A stretch of DNA of 64,000 nt from Negativicutes bacterium. GTDB taxonomy: Bacteria > Bacillota_C > Negativicutes > Sporomusales_B > JARLHX01. Below are positions 24,135-33,209 of this stretch, one piece after another. The position numbers were made by a program, and so were the translations under genes. Below the pieces are notes generated by a model, which had not been told where the DNA came from, made no database searches, and saw only the letters and a list, made by a program, of their open reading frames with translations. The stretch's first letter is position 1. Each line of letters opens with the position of its first letter. The stretch lies in the NCBI GenBank assembly GCA_031292035.1, contig JARLHX010000252.1:1-64000 (forward strand), in the 5' to 3' direction.

Positions 24135-25396
24135 TTGGCCAAAACCGGTAACAGCAAATATTTGAAGCTGATGAACCGAATGGGAGTCTTGAACATACTG
24201 AGGGCCGACGAACCGCTGGCCCGCAGCCAATTGGCCGAACTCACCGGCCTCACCCCTCCGGCGATTACCGGGATTATCAGCGAGCTGATCACGATCGGCT
24301 TCGTCGAGGAAATCGGCCGAGGCAAATCCCATGGTGGCCGAAAGCCGGTCAAGCTCATCCTGAATGCCAGGGCAGGCTATGTGATCGGTATCGAAATCAC
24401 CCGCAAGGTCAGTACGGTGGGGGTGGCCGACCTGAAGAACCATCCGACCAGTCTCACTGCTCACGAAATCGATATGAGCGATCCGGAGATCGGCCTGCCG
24501 CAGCTTTTTACTATAGTGAAGGGGATTTTGGCCAGCAGCGAATACGCCGGCGAGCGCTTCCTCGGTCTCGGCCTTGCCTTTCCCGGTCTGCTTGCAATGG
24601 GGGCCGGGGTGGTCAAACGGGCCATCAATCTCGGGCCGAAGTGGAATGGTTATCCTGTCAAGGCGGTATTTGAGCAAGCGCTGCCCCTGCCGGTGGTTGT
24701 CGAGATGAATCCCAAGGTGGCCGTGCTGGCGGAAAAGTGGTTTGGTGACGGGCAACAACACGAAAACTTAGCCTATGTCAACTGGGGCGAGGGGATCAGC
24801 GCCGGGATCTTTCAGGGTAACGATTTACTTCAGGGGTGTCTCGGGTTTGCCGGACAAGTCGGTCATGTCGTTTTGGTTGAAAATGGCCCGCTGTGCAATT
24901 GCGGCAATCGCGGCTGCACTGAGGCCATCTGGCCATTCCGGCTCTGAAGCGACAGGTGGGCGCCGAAATCGAAGCCGTTGCTGACCAGGATAAGCTGAAA
25001 CAGCGCTGGCGCAAAAACGGCAAGGTGTCGATCCGTGATATTCTGGCCTGTGCCGGCGAAGAGGGCAGCTACGCCCGGACCCTCCTAAAGCAGCGGGCCC
25101 GCGACCTTGGTCTGGCCATCGCCAATCTGGTCAACTTCTATAACCCGGAGGCCGTTTTCATCGGCGGCCGGGTGGCAGAGGCCGGGGAATGTTTTATCGA
25201 TATCATCCGCGACACCGTCCAGACCCATACCTTCCCAGAGGTGGCTCAGGCCGCAGAAATTCACATTTCCCGCCTGGGCGGCGATTCGGGGGCCATCGGC
25301 GGCTGTGCCCTGGTATTAAAGGAATTGCTGGAGTCTTCCGATTCTCAGCTTCTCCACCCCAAGACGATTCCGACAGGGATTGTCGGCCCAAGCTGA
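24135..25396 (+). pseudogene. ROK-family transcriptional regulator, frameshifted
   Basis: Two frames together make one ROK repressor. The first (TTG 24135, after GAGGTGA, to the TGA ending at 24947) has the N-terminal winged helix (RSQLAELTGLTPPAITGII), the sugar-kinase-like ATP fold and the ROK zinc motif (GHVVLVENGPLCNCGNRGC). It then goes out of frame. The sequence continues in the -1 frame (LAIPALKRQVGAEIEAVA) to 25396 with the C-terminal NFYNPEAVFIGGRV. Restoring one base near 24925-24935 would join them, so a single-base deletion is the simplest explanation. It heads a cluster of decayed sugar-catabolism genes. A sequencing error is the alternative, but its damaged neighbours make true decay likelier. 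Confidence 0.8.
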
Positions 25397-25408
25397 TAGG
25401 AGGAATCG

Positions 25409-25745
25409 ATGATGAAACCCCGTGTAGCAATATTAACATTTTCCGAAACCCGTGATGAGTTTTACCAAAAGCGCAAGGCGATCGTCGCCGAAGAAATCAA
25501 TAAGGTTTCTCAGGCACTCAGTCCGTTATTTGCCCTGGAAGTATATCCTGAAATCCGTAGCCGCGCCCAGGCACTTTATTATCTCAATCAAGCCAAAGCC
25601 CTTCGGCCGGATGTCTATTTGCTCCATCTGCCCATCTGGTCCGAGCCGCAGTTGGCAATATCGGGGGCCAGGCTGGCCGACGCCCCGGTACTGCTGCTCG
25701 GCAATGAACGGCTGGAAACGTCCAGCTTGGTGGTGACCCTGGCCA
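25409..25745 (+). pseudogene. N-terminal fragment of a fucose/arabinose-isomerase-like gene
   Basis: The first roughly 112 residues (MMKPRVAILTFSETRDEFY, then ALRPDVYLLHLPIWSEPQLA, DAPVLLLGNERLETSSLV) match the N-terminal Rossmann-like domain of L-fucose/L-arabinose isomerase-type proteins, normally 450-500 residues. Homology stops at about 25730-25745, where the TRAP binding-protein sequence begins in another frame. The frame itself runs on as nonsense to 25924. A good site (AGGAGG) precedes the ATG, so a chimeric peptide could still be made. Confidence 0.7.
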
Positions 25746-26558
25746 GAAAAAACCAAGGGCCGGATCAAAATGCAGGTTTATGCCGCCGCGCAACTGGGGG
25801 GCGAGAAAGAAGCCATCGAGATGACCCAGATGGGCACCGTCGCAGTGGCCAGGGTCAATACCTCGCCGTTGGTCAGCTTTGTTCCCAAAATGGGCGTCTT
25901 TTCCATGCCCTTTTTATTCCGTGACGCCGATCATCTCTGGAAGGTGGTTGACGGTCCCATCGGCCAGACCATGTCCAAAGAGCTCGAGTCCAGCGGCCTG
26001 ATGGGGCTGGCCTATTATGATTCCGGCGCCCGCAGCTTCTATACCCGCGGCAAGCCGATCAATTCCCCGGATGATGCCAAGGGCCAGAAAATCAGGGTCC
26101 AGCAGAGCAAAATTTTTGTCGACACCATCAATGCCCTGGGGGCGTCAGCCACACCGATGGGCTATGGCGAAGTATACAGCGGTCTGCAGACCGGCATAAT
26201 CGACGGGGCGGAAAACAATCCTCCCAGCCTGTGGGCCATGAAACACTACGAAGTGTGCAAATATTACTCACTTGACGAGCATTCAATGGTTCCTGAAATC
26301 ATCATCTTCAGTAAAAAGGTCTGGGATACCCTGTCGCCGGAAGACCAAAAGTCAGTGAGAGAGGCGGCGCTGGAATCAGAGGCCTATGAGAAAAAACTCT
26401 GGGCAGAGTACAATGAAAAATCGCTGACCGAGCTGAAAGCCAAAGGGGTAGTGATTGCTACTGTCGACAAGGAGCCCTTCCGCAAGGCGGTCGCACCGAT
26501 GTACGAAAAATATCCGGAATACAAGGAAATCATCGCGCAGATCCAGGCCGTCAAATAA
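25746..26558 (+). pseudogene. TRAP transporter substrate-binding protein (DctP), 5'-truncated
   Basis: About 270 residues of a DctP-family periplasmic binding protein are intact in frame: EKTKGRIKMQVYAAAQLGGE, FLFRDADHLWKVVDG, the substrate-binding KIRVQQSKIFVDTINALGA and GLQTGIIDGAENNPPS. The signal peptide and first roughly 50 residues are missing, replaced by the isomerase fragment. No dctQ or dctM follows; instead an MFS fragment begins five bases after the stop. Without a signal peptide it could not reach the periplasm. An internal ATG at 25770 opens the frame but lacks a ribosome binding site. Confidence 0.85.
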
Positions 26559-26562
26559 AAAC

Positions 26563-26682
26563 TGTTTGACCGCTTTTGCCGATGTCTTTACCACTCGGGA
26601 AGCGGGTACGGCGAACGGTCTAACCGGGATGGTCACATGGCTGGCTGGTACGGCCTTTACCCTGACCGTCGGCGCGGCGTAG
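26563..26682 (+). pseudogene. Fragment of an MFS transporter
   Basis: About 39 residues (CLTAFADVFTTREAGTANGL, TGMVTWLAGTAFTLTVGAA) resemble the helix 10-11 region of ACS-type MFS permeases; the gene is missing on both sides. It adjoins the dctP stop directly, marking a second deletion junction. Confidence 0.6.
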
Positions 26683-26719
26683 AACTGGCAGCTCTGATCC
26701 AATATTTGATATAGGACGC

Positions 26720-26755
26720 AAAAAAAAGGCAGGTCTATTTGGCCTGCCTTTTTTG
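26720..26755. terminator. Bidirectional terminator
   Basis: AAAAAGGCAGG / CCTGCCTTTTT, between the decayed plus-strand locus and the minus-strand membrane protein gene, whose stop codon lies inside the hairpin. Confidence 0.8.
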
Positions 26756-27670
26756 CGGGTTTGCCCGTTTTTGAAATGTCAGGATAAAGCCTTGATTCGG
26801 CAGCAGGAGCCCCTCGTATTTATATTGGATGATCCCCAGGATATTTGGGACCTCAATGAAGCTTTGCGAGACACCGGCGTTGAAAAACTCCATTTTCAGC
26901 CGATTGCCAAGCAGGATATTGACATACAAATTTTTGGTTGCGGCCGAACTTTGGTAGGATACTGCATTGGAGACCGACAAATGCTGTCTGATTTGGGCCC
27001 GCTCTTCAATGCGATAAGCAGGGTCTGGGCCGAGGGGATATTCATAGGTGCGGCGGGCGCCAGACAGGCATTTTGCCAGTGCTGGTTCGTCGAGCCTGTC
27101 AAATACGCTTACCTCGTTTACCACAAGGTCTGTCAGACTGCCGCAGCATTCCTCCGTCTGGCCGATCCACCACGAAGAATAGATCAGCGGCGTTTTCCCG
27201 TTGTCGCCCTTTAGGGTATAGCGTGTTTCCTCTACAACCGACAGAGTATCGTCATCAATTAAATCAATCAGTAGATTATAGTGCTGATTCTCCCGGCAGG
27301 AGGGCTGAGGAGAAGGGGGATACTGAATGTCGGTTGTTTCCCCCATTTCTTCCTTCACTTCGTCGAAGCGTCGGTTATGTAGTGCTGCCGGTTCGTAGCG
27401 GCACGGCGTGCCGATGTCGTAAAAGCAGGCTGGTACGTCTTGCCGGACAATCACTCGCCTGATGATATCAGCAAAGATGACGGCGGAAAAAATACCGGCG
27501 GTAAAACAAGCGGTGCCCACTACCATTGCGAAGTTTGTCTTATAGGTATAGGATTCACCTGAAAGATAAAAGACATAACTCAAAATCCAGCCGATGACAG
27601 CGCCGTTGAGTGCCAGTAAGAGGGAAAGCTTTTTCAGTGTATTGCGCAATGATTTCCAAAAGGTATCCAT
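26735..27670 (-). CDS. Membrane protein of unknown function (311 aa)
   Basis: Not recognised. Two hydrophobic segments near the N-terminus (LLLALNGAVIGWILSYVFYL and FAMVVGTACFTAGIFSAVIF) are followed by a soluble region of about 220 residues with several Cys and Tyr and no catalytic motif I know. I take the ATG at 27670 preceded by CGGAGAATG; a second ATG at 27793 after TGGAGACTATGG would add 41 basic residues (KSFWTIKRSRSQ) and is equally possible. Monocistronic, convergent with the decayed sugar locus. Confidence 0.55.
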   Translation of the reverse strand: MDTFWKSLRNTLKKLSLLLALNGAVIGWILSYVFYLSGESYTYKTNFAMVVGTACFTAGIFSAVIFADIIRRVIVRQDVPACFYDIGTPCRYEPAALHNRRFDEVKEEMGETTDIQYPPSPQPSCRENQHYNLLIDLIDDDTLSVVEETRYTLKGDNGKTPLIYSSWWIGQTEECCGSLTDLVVNEVSVFDRLDEPALAKCLSGARRTYEYPLGPDPAYRIEERAQIRQHLSVSNAVSYQSSAATKNLYVNILLGNRLKMEFFNAGVSQSFIEVPNILGIIQYKYEGLLLPNQGFILTFQKRANPQKRQAK

Positions 27671-28137
27671 TGTTTCATTCTCCGAACGAAAAATATTTGC
27701 AAAGCTTAGCCGACCAATCTCTCGGCCATACAACGCCGCGATCTGAGACCGGCTTCTTTTGATTGTCCAGAATGATTTCCACGAGGTTTTCATTCCATAG
27801 TCTCCAAATGGAAAAATTTAACATATAATAATAGTTGTATTCGCCACGTGTTGCAAAATCCTTCTTCTCATGAAAATACATGCGGGCAAAAGTGAAATAT
27901 TTCTCCTAGTTTTTATGGCATCTGGAAGATTACGTCACAGGTGGCTGGCGTCTGCCTGCAAATAATGGTATAATAAGACGCAAAACTGAATGCACCGTTG
28001 CAGCAGTCATATGGCACTTTAATGCACCAGCTCATCAGAAAACTGAAGGCTGAAAACGTCTTTATCGATGTTTTTAGTATTCAGTTTTTTCTATGCCCGG
28101 GTTACGCGCAAGGATGAATATTTTAGGAGGAATTGCA
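27671..28137. other. 467-base stretch between divergent genes
   Basis: Upstream region of the membrane-protein gene (minus) and the MFS gene (plus). A TATAAT at 27969-27974 could be a -10 box for the MFS gene but the -35 is poor. Nothing else found. Confidence 0.45.
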
Positions 28138-29352
28138 ATGCAGACTGCGACAAACCGCTGGTGGATCATCGTACTATTATTTTTAGGAACCTTTATCAAT
28201 GCCATCGACAGGGCCAGCCTGTCGGCGGCGGCACCGATGCTGATCAAGGATTTCGGGATCGACGCCGGAATCATGGGCGTGATATTGTCGGCTTTCTTTT
28301 GGTCTTATGTGGTCATGAATATTCCGGCCGGGGGGCTTTCCGACCGCTTTGGTTCCAAACGGGTGCTGGCCTGGGCCGCCGGTCTGTGGTCGGTTTGCTC
28401 GGCTCTCACCGGTGTCGCGACCAGCTATACCCATGTCATTTTGGCCCGGATTGGGGTGGGGGTCGGCGAGGCGGCCAACTTTCCGGTCAACGCCAAGGTG
28501 GTCAACAATCATTTCCCATCCGAAGAACGGGGGATGGCCATCGGCTGGTACACCTCAGGCCTGCGCCTCGGATTTGCCGTGACCCCCATCCTCATGGCCT
28601 TTTTGATCACTAGCTGGGGCTGGCGGGCCGCCTTTATCGTCACCGGGGTCGGCAGCCTGCTCTGGGTGGCCCTCTGGCTGTTTACCTATAAGGAGGGGAA
28701 GTCGGCGCAAGCGGGACCGAAAAAGGCTGCCAGCATTCCCTGGCGGCAGCTGCTCGCCAACCGGACGGTGCTGGGGCTGGTAATGTGCAAATTCTTTCAG
28801 GACTATCTTTTCTATCTTTTTGTTACCTGGCTGCCGGCCTATCTCATCATGGGCCGCGGCTTTACTGTCATGAAGATGGGGTGGTATGCCTCACTGCCCT
28901 GGATCGCCGGCTTTATCGCCCAGCCTTTGGTAGGCTGGTTTTCCGACTGGCTGATCCGGCGGGGGGTTAGTGTCACCCTTTCCCGGAAAAGTATCGTCAT
29001 TGTCATGCAGCTTGTCGCTACTGTAGTGGTGGTGGCCGGCTATACCGAAGACGCCATGGTCGCTGTCTGGCTGCTGACCCTGTCGGTGGCCTGCGAATCG
29101 GCTTCGACCGCCATCCTCTGGACCACTTGCGCTGAGGTGTCGCCGCCCGAACTCGCCGGCTCGGTGGCCGGGGTGATGAATACCGCCGGAGCCATCGCCG
29201 GCGTCCTGGCGCCCACCGTGACCGGGATTTTCCTCCAAGTCACAGGCAACTTTCAGCAGGCCCTCTTAGTAGGCAGCTGCATGGTGCTGCTGGCCGCCCT
29301 GTCAATGTGGCTGGTAGTCGAGGAAGTCAAACCGATTTCGCTCCGCTCATGA
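28138..29352 (+). CDS. MFS transporter, anion:cation symporter family
   Basis: 404 residues and 12 membrane segments. N-terminal NAIDRASLSAAAPMLIKDFG, loop PAGGLSDRFGSKRVLA, and helix-11 GVMNTAGAIAGVLAPTVTG are ACS-family features, as in the transporter at 13802, but the two are only distantly alike. AGGAGGAATTGCA precedes the ATG. Likely substrate: an organic anion such as a sugar acid. No enzyme genes adjacent; the nearest catabolic genes, upstream, are decayed. Confidence 0.85.
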   Translation: MQTATNRWWIIVLLFLGTFINAIDRASLSAAAPMLIKDFGIDAGIMGVILSAFFWSYVVMNIPAGGLSDRFGSKRVLAWAAGLWSVCSALTGVATSYTHVILARIGVGVGEAANFPVNAKVVNNHFPSEERGMAIGWYTSGLRLGFAVTPILMAFLITSWGWRAAFIVTGVGSLLWVALWLFTYKEGKSAQAGPKKAASIPWRQLLANRTVLGLVMCKFFQDYLFYLFVTWLPAYLIMGRGFTVMKMGWYASLPWIAGFIAQPLVGWFSDWLIRRGVSVTLSRKSIVIVMQLVATVVVVAGYTEDAMVAVWLLTLSVACESASTAILWTTCAEVSPPELAGSVAGVMNTAGAIAGVLAPTVTGIFLQVTGNFQQALLVGSCMVLLAALSMWLVVEEVKPISLRS

Positions 29353-29396
29353 CGCGGCGGCAATAACGGTCAGCACTGATAAGAGGGGCTTCATGT

Positions 29397-29430
29397 AGTG
29401 GGATGGTATCAAAACAGATACTATCCCACT
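29397..29430 (+). terminator. Stable hairpin after MFS gene
   Basis: 14-base stem AGTGGGATGGTATC / GATACTATCCCACT (one G-T pair) with loop AAAACA. It lacks a T run, so it may be a transcript-end or processing hairpin rather than a classical terminator. Confidence 0.5.
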
Positions 29431-29547
29431 AATAAGTGTGTACTTGTTCTATGCAGGACGAAAGGCTATTATGATAACAGACAAAAGACCTGCGGGACCG
29501 GGAAACAAAAGCTGGTTGCCGCAGCAATAAATTAGAGGTGCATAAAA

Positions 29548-30360
29548 ATGGATTTGATTACTGTAAACCAGGAAGCGTGTACGAAGTGCGGGATCTGCGC
29601 GAAAGAATGTCCGACCATTGTTTTACATGTCGGGGCAAATGGTCCGGAGGCAGTAACGCCGCAGTCTTGTATCGTCTGTGGTCATTGTGTCGCCGTATGT
29701 CCCCATGCGGCCCTTGATCATAGTAAAACACCACTGGCTGGCCAGATTGACATTGCAAAGTTTCCCAAACTAACGGCAGAGGAGGCAAAACGGTTCCTTC
29801 GTTCCCGCCGTTCCATCCGGTGCTATAAAAAGACGGCTGTGCCTCGGGAGGCTTTGCTGGAACTTGTGGATGTAGCGAGACTTGCTCCCACTGGCAGTAA
29901 CATGCAAGGGGTATCCTATGTGATCGTCGATGACGAAAAAACCCTGCAAGAGGCAATCGAGCTTGTGATTCAGCAGATCGAAAACGATCCTTTTCTCAGC
30001 GGTAGATTTGCCCATTACCTAAAGGCGTATCGCGAGGAGGGCAAGGATATTGTCCTGCGCGGCGCCCCCCATCTTATTTTAGCGACCGCTGCCGCTGATT
30101 TTCCGAGGGGGCGGGAGAACTCTGTTTTTTCTCTCGCTTATCTAGAACTATATGCGCCAGCTCTCGGGCTAGGATCATGTTGGGCCGGCATCCTCGAAGT
30201 ATGTGCGCTTAGCGAGAATTCCCCTCTGCTGAAATTGTTCAATATCCCTGAAGGCAAAAAAATAACCGGCGCGGTGATGGTGGGCTATCCACAGTATGGT
30301 TATCACAGGCTGGTGGACCGGGAGCCGCTGGATGTTACCTTTTTCAAGCGCGAAAGCTAA
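29548..30360 (+). CDS. Ferredoxin-nitroreductase fusion protein
   Basis: 270 residues. The N-terminal 60 hold two classical 4Fe-4S motifs (C11-x2-C14-x2-C17-x3-C21 and C41-x2-C44-x2-C47-x3-C51). The rest is an FMN nitroreductase domain (RSRRSIRCYKKTAVPREALL, RLAPTGSNMQG, LGSCWAGI). Such fusions are common in strict anaerobes and probably take electrons from ferredoxin to reduce flavin-bound substrates. Substrate unknown. A terminator follows at 30393. Confidence 0.9.
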   Translation: MDLITVNQEACTKCGICAKECPTIVLHVGANGPEAVTPQSCIVCGHCVAVCPHAALDHSKTPLAGQIDIAKFPKLTAEEAKRFLRSRRSIRCYKKTAVPREALLELVDVARLAPTGSNMQGVSYVIVDDEKTLQEAIELVIQQIENDPFLSGRFAHYLKAYREEGKDIVLRGAPHLILATAAADFPRGRENSVFSLAYLELYAPALGLGSCWAGILEVCALSENSPLLKLFNIPEGKKITGAVMVGYPQYGYHRLVDREPLDVTFFKRES

Positions 30361-30392
30361 AGGCGGAATGCCGTATAATTGTCAGCTTTTCC

Positions 30393-30420
30393 GTGCCCCT
30401 TACGCGGGGCACTATTTTTT
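30393..30420 (+). terminator. Rho-independent terminator
   Basis: GTGCCCC / GGGGCAC stem followed by TATTTTTT. Confidence 0.8.
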
Positions 30421-30437
30421 ATAAGGACGAATATTTG

Positions 30438-30454
30438 TTTATATTCAGTTTAAA
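30438..30454 (+). promoter_or_regulatory. 17 bp motif TTTATATTCAGTTTAAA (likely response-regulator site)
   Basis: Sixteen of 17 bases recur at 32324-32340 ahead of the SDR gene. TTTA repeats with an 11-base period inside it (TTTA-N7-TTTA), the spacing bound by OmpR/PhoB-type dimers. It lies 82 bases before the response regulator start. Confidence 0.55.
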
Positions 30455-30535
30455 TAAATGTTGTATCTTTGATAAGATAGATTGAGGGCAGAACCTTACC
30501 TTAGGGAAATGGTATAAGTAAAGAAAGGAAACAGG

Positions 30536-31204
30536 ATGAGTAAAATTCTGATTGTGGATGATGATCTGCATATCCGGGAATTGATAAAAGTATTTTTAAA
30601 GAACGCAGGCTTTGAGGTGTTCGAGGCTTCCGATGGTGGGGAAGCTCTTTCCAAGCTTGAGACGACTAAGGCGGACATGGTCATTCTGGATATTATGATG
30701 CCTAATATGGATGGCTGGCAGTTGTGCCGGGAGTTAAGGACGAGCTTCGATATTCCGCTACTTATGCTGACTGCTAAAGGAGAGACCAGTCAAAAAATTA
30801 AAGGCTTCGAACTCGGAACAGACGATTATTTAGTGAAACCCTTTGATCCCCTGGAACTGGTGGCTAGGGTAAAAGCATTGCTGAAGCGATACCAAATCGC
30901 CACATCTCAGGTGGTGCAAGTTGGTAAATTGTCAATGAACCGCAAAACCTATAACGTAAATGTGGGCAGCGAAAAATTAACCCTTCCCCTCAAGGAATTC
31001 GAGTTGCTATACAAATTAGCCAGCTATCCGGGGCGGACAATTTCCCGGGAGCAGTTGATCGAGGATATTTGGGGTTATGATTTTGAAGGAAATGAACGGA
31101 CGCTGGATGTCCATATTAATCGGTTGCGCGAACGTTTTCCGGAAGAACAATGTGACTTTAAAATCAGAACTATTCGGGGGCTCGGTTATCGTCTGGAGGT
31201 GTAA
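30536..31204 (+). CDS. OmpR/PhoB-family response regulator
   Basis: 222 residues: receiver domain with acidic pocket D8-D9 and phospho-acceptor D52 (ILDIMMPNMDG), T/K residues in LLMLTAKG and YLVKPFDP, then a winged-helix DNA-binding domain (LPLKEFELLYKLASYPGRTISREQL; ERTLDVHINRLRERFP). It is three bases ahead of its histidine kinase. A 17 bp motif upstream that recurs before the SDR gene suggests autoregulation and a small regulon. Confidence 0.93.
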   Translation: MSKILIVDDDLHIRELIKVFLKNAGFEVFEASDGGEALSKLETTKADMVILDIMMPNMDGWQLCRELRTSFDIPLLMLTAKGETSQKIKGFELGTDDYLVKPFDPLELVARVKALLKRYQIATSQVVQVGKLSMNRKTYNVNVGSEKLTLPLKEFELLYKLASYPGRTISREQLIEDIWGYDFEGNERTLDVHINRLRERFPEEQCDFKIRTIRGLGYRLEV

Positions 31205-31207
31205 ACC

Positions 31208-32251
31208 ATGGGCAAAGGAAAAATCATAAGGCTTGTTGCCGGAATCATTCTACTACTGGCAGTATATGTAGGCTGCATTGCCGGGGCCTTTTTTCTTACT
31301 TTGCATTTTATTGCCATTTCACCGGAGACGCTATCACCTGTATATATTCAGATCATTAACTCGCTTCTCGGCCTATTTTGGGCGATTCTGCTTTTTGGCT
31401 TATTCCAGATGAGACATATGGCGCAAATCAAACAAGCCTTTGCCGCCATTACAGAGGCCCTTGAAAAAATTTCACAAGGGGATTTTACAATCCGTTTAAA
31501 CTTAGGCTTTCGGGTAAGCAAAGAGGTCAAAGAGCTGATGAACAATGTAAATAAGATGGCATTGGAATTAAACCAGATGGAGAAGATGCGGCAAGATTTC
31601 ATTTCTAATGTTTCGCATGAGATTCAGTCGCCATTGACCTCAATCAGAGGATTTGCTCAGGCCTTGCACAATAACCAGTTAAGTACAGAGGATCGCCTGC
31701 GTTTTATCAATATCATTGAAACCGAAAGCATACGGCTGTCAGAGCTGAGTGACAGCATGCTTAAACTGGCTTCTCTCGAAGCGGAAAACAGCAAGATTAT
31801 CCCTGGTGCTTATCGTTTGGATAAACAGATCAAAAATAGTATCCTGGCATGCGAACCCCAATGGACGGAGAAAAAAATAGAAATAGAAGTTCTCTTGGAT
31901 CAGCTAGAGATAAAAGCGGATGAAAGCCTGATGAGCCAAGTGTGGATCAATCTCATCCATAATAGTATCAAATTTACTCCCGAGGACGGGACTATTCGAG
32001 TGGAGCTGCGCCGGCAAGGGGAAAATGCAGTCTGCCGAATCTCCGATACAGGTATTGGCATGACGGAAGAAGACCTGCTTCATATCTTTGAACGCTTCTA
32101 CAAAGCAGATAAAGCCAGGGAGCGATCCCAACAGGGCAACGGATTGGGGCTTTCCATTGTTAAAAAGATTATTGATATGCACCAAGGCATAATCAATGTC
32201 GAGAGCACTTTAGGAAAAGGTACGACTTTTACCGTAATCCTGCCACTTTGA
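31208..32251 (+). CDS. Membrane sensor histidine kinase
   Basis: 347 residues: two membrane helices (about 8-32 and 46-66) with almost no extracytoplasmic loop, a HAMP-like linker (LEKISQGDFTIRLNLGFR), H-box SNVSHEIQSPLTSIRG with the phospho-acceptor His, N-box WINLIHNSIKFTP, and ATP-lid motifs DTGIGM and GNGLGLSIVKKI. The very short loop between helices suggests it senses something in the membrane or the cytoplasm. Partner of the preceding response regulator; a terminator closes the pair. Confidence 0.93.
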   Translation: MGKGKIIRLVAGIILLLAVYVGCIAGAFFLTLHFIAISPETLSPVYIQIINSLLGLFWAILLFGLFQMRHMAQIKQAFAAITEALEKISQGDFTIRLNLGFRVSKEVKELMNNVNKMALELNQMEKMRQDFISNVSHEIQSPLTSIRGFAQALHNNQLSTEDRLRFINIIETESIRLSELSDSMLKLASLEAENSKIIPGAYRLDKQIKNSILACEPQWTEKKIEIEVLLDQLEIKADESLMSQVWINLIHNSIKFTPEDGTIRVELRRQGENAVCRISDTGIGMTEEDLLHIFERFYKADKARERSQQGNGLGLSIVKKIIDMHQGIINVESTLGKGTTFTVILPL

Positions 32252-32269
32252 TAAGATGAAAATTTAACA

Positions 32270-32308
32270 AATACAGTCTCGCACAGGATTGGCGAGACTG
32301 TATTTTTT
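32270..32308 (+). terminator. Rho-independent terminator
   Basis: 13-base stem AATACAGTCTCGC / GCGAGACTGTATT with a nine-base loop and a T run. Confidence 0.85.
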
Positions 32309-32323
32309 ACTGTATGACTGTCG

Positions 32324-32340
32324 TTTACATTCAGTTTAAA
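32324..32340 (+). promoter_or_regulatory. Second copy of the 17 bp motif, upstream of the SDR gene
   Basis: TTTACATTCAGTTTAAA, one base different from 30438-30454, 45 bases before the SDR start and close to a TTATGAT -10-like sequence. This position fits activation by the adjacent response regulator. Confidence 0.55.
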
Positions 32341-32384
32341 CTGGGATGTTATGATGGCAACAACGCAAGAAAGGAGAATAATGT

Positions 32385-33140
32385 ATGAGGGAAGATCGGT
32401 TAACCCCAAAAGTGGCGCTCATAACAGGAGGGAATAGCGGCATCGGGCTGGCGACAGCCCGGCTATTTAAAGACCAGGGCGCAAGTATCGTGATTGTTGG
32501 TCAGAACAAGACAACTCTTGATCTGACCTGTAAAGAATTAGGGGGAGATACCCTGGCATTACAAGCCGATGTTGCTAAAGTCGCAGATGTTGAGCGTGTC
32601 ATGTCGCAAGTTCGAGAGGCATTCGGCAAAATTGACATTCTCTTTGCTAACGCCGGTATATCCGACTGCCCGCCTATTCAAGAAACAGAGGAAGCATTTT
32701 TTGACCACATCATTGGGATTAATGTAAAGGGTGTATTCTTTACATTTGTCAAAGCATTGCCCCTTTTGGTGAAGGGGGCATCGGTTATATTCACTAGCTC
32801 GGTAGCTCACAAACGAGGGCGACCGGGTGATCCTTTGTATTCAGCCAGCAAAGCGGCAGTACGAAGTCTGGCGAGAACACTGGCGGCTGACGAAACGGTG
32901 TTGGAAAAAAAGATTCGTGTGAATGTAGTCAGCCCGGGTGCTATTCAAACACCGCTGACTGAACAGGAATCGCCAGAAATGAGGGAGTCTATAAAGGCTT
33001 ATATTGAGAACAGTGTGCCAATGAAACGGTGGGGCCTGCCGGAAGAAGTCGCCAAAGCTGTCCTTTTCCTTGCTTCTTCAGATGCGTCCTATTTAACCGG
33101 TGGGGAAATTGCTGTAGACGGCGGCCTTGGACAAATCTGA
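32385..33140 (+). CDS. Short-chain dehydrogenase/reductase
   Basis: Classical SDR, 251 residues: cofactor motif TGGNSGIG (14-21), NAG at about 89, catalytic Ser in TSSVAHKRG, Y152 and K156 in YSASKAA, C-terminal YLTGGEIAVDGG. NAD(P)-dependent oxidoreductase; substrate unknown. It follows the two-component system and carries the same upstream motif, so it is a probable target of that system. Confidence 0.9.
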   Translation: MREDRLTPKVALITGGNSGIGLATARLFKDQGASIVIVGQNKTTLDLTCKELGGDTLALQADVAKVADVERVMSQVREAFGKIDILFANAGISDCPPIQETEEAFFDHIIGINVKGVFFTFVKALPLLVKGASVIFTSSVAHKRGRPGDPLYSASKAAVRSLARTLAADETVLEKKIRVNVVSPGAIQTPLTEQESPEMRESIKAYIENSVPMKRWGLPEEVAKAVLFLASSDASYLTGGEIAVDGGLGQI

Positions 33141-33209
33141 CGATAACAAGAATGGGTTTTTCTTGGTGCGTTATTTGACCCGCAAGCTCGAATAAGAGAG
33201 GCTGATAGT

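Noticed and set aside
24920..24960. Programmed frameshift in the ROK regulator
   Set aside because: No slippery heptamer or following pseudoknot is visible at the junction, and the neighbouring genes are clearly damaged, so decay is simpler.
27946..27974. Promoter of the MFS gene at 28138
   Set aside because: TATAAT is present at 27969, but the -35 region (TGGCGT) does not fit, so I do not list it as a promoter.
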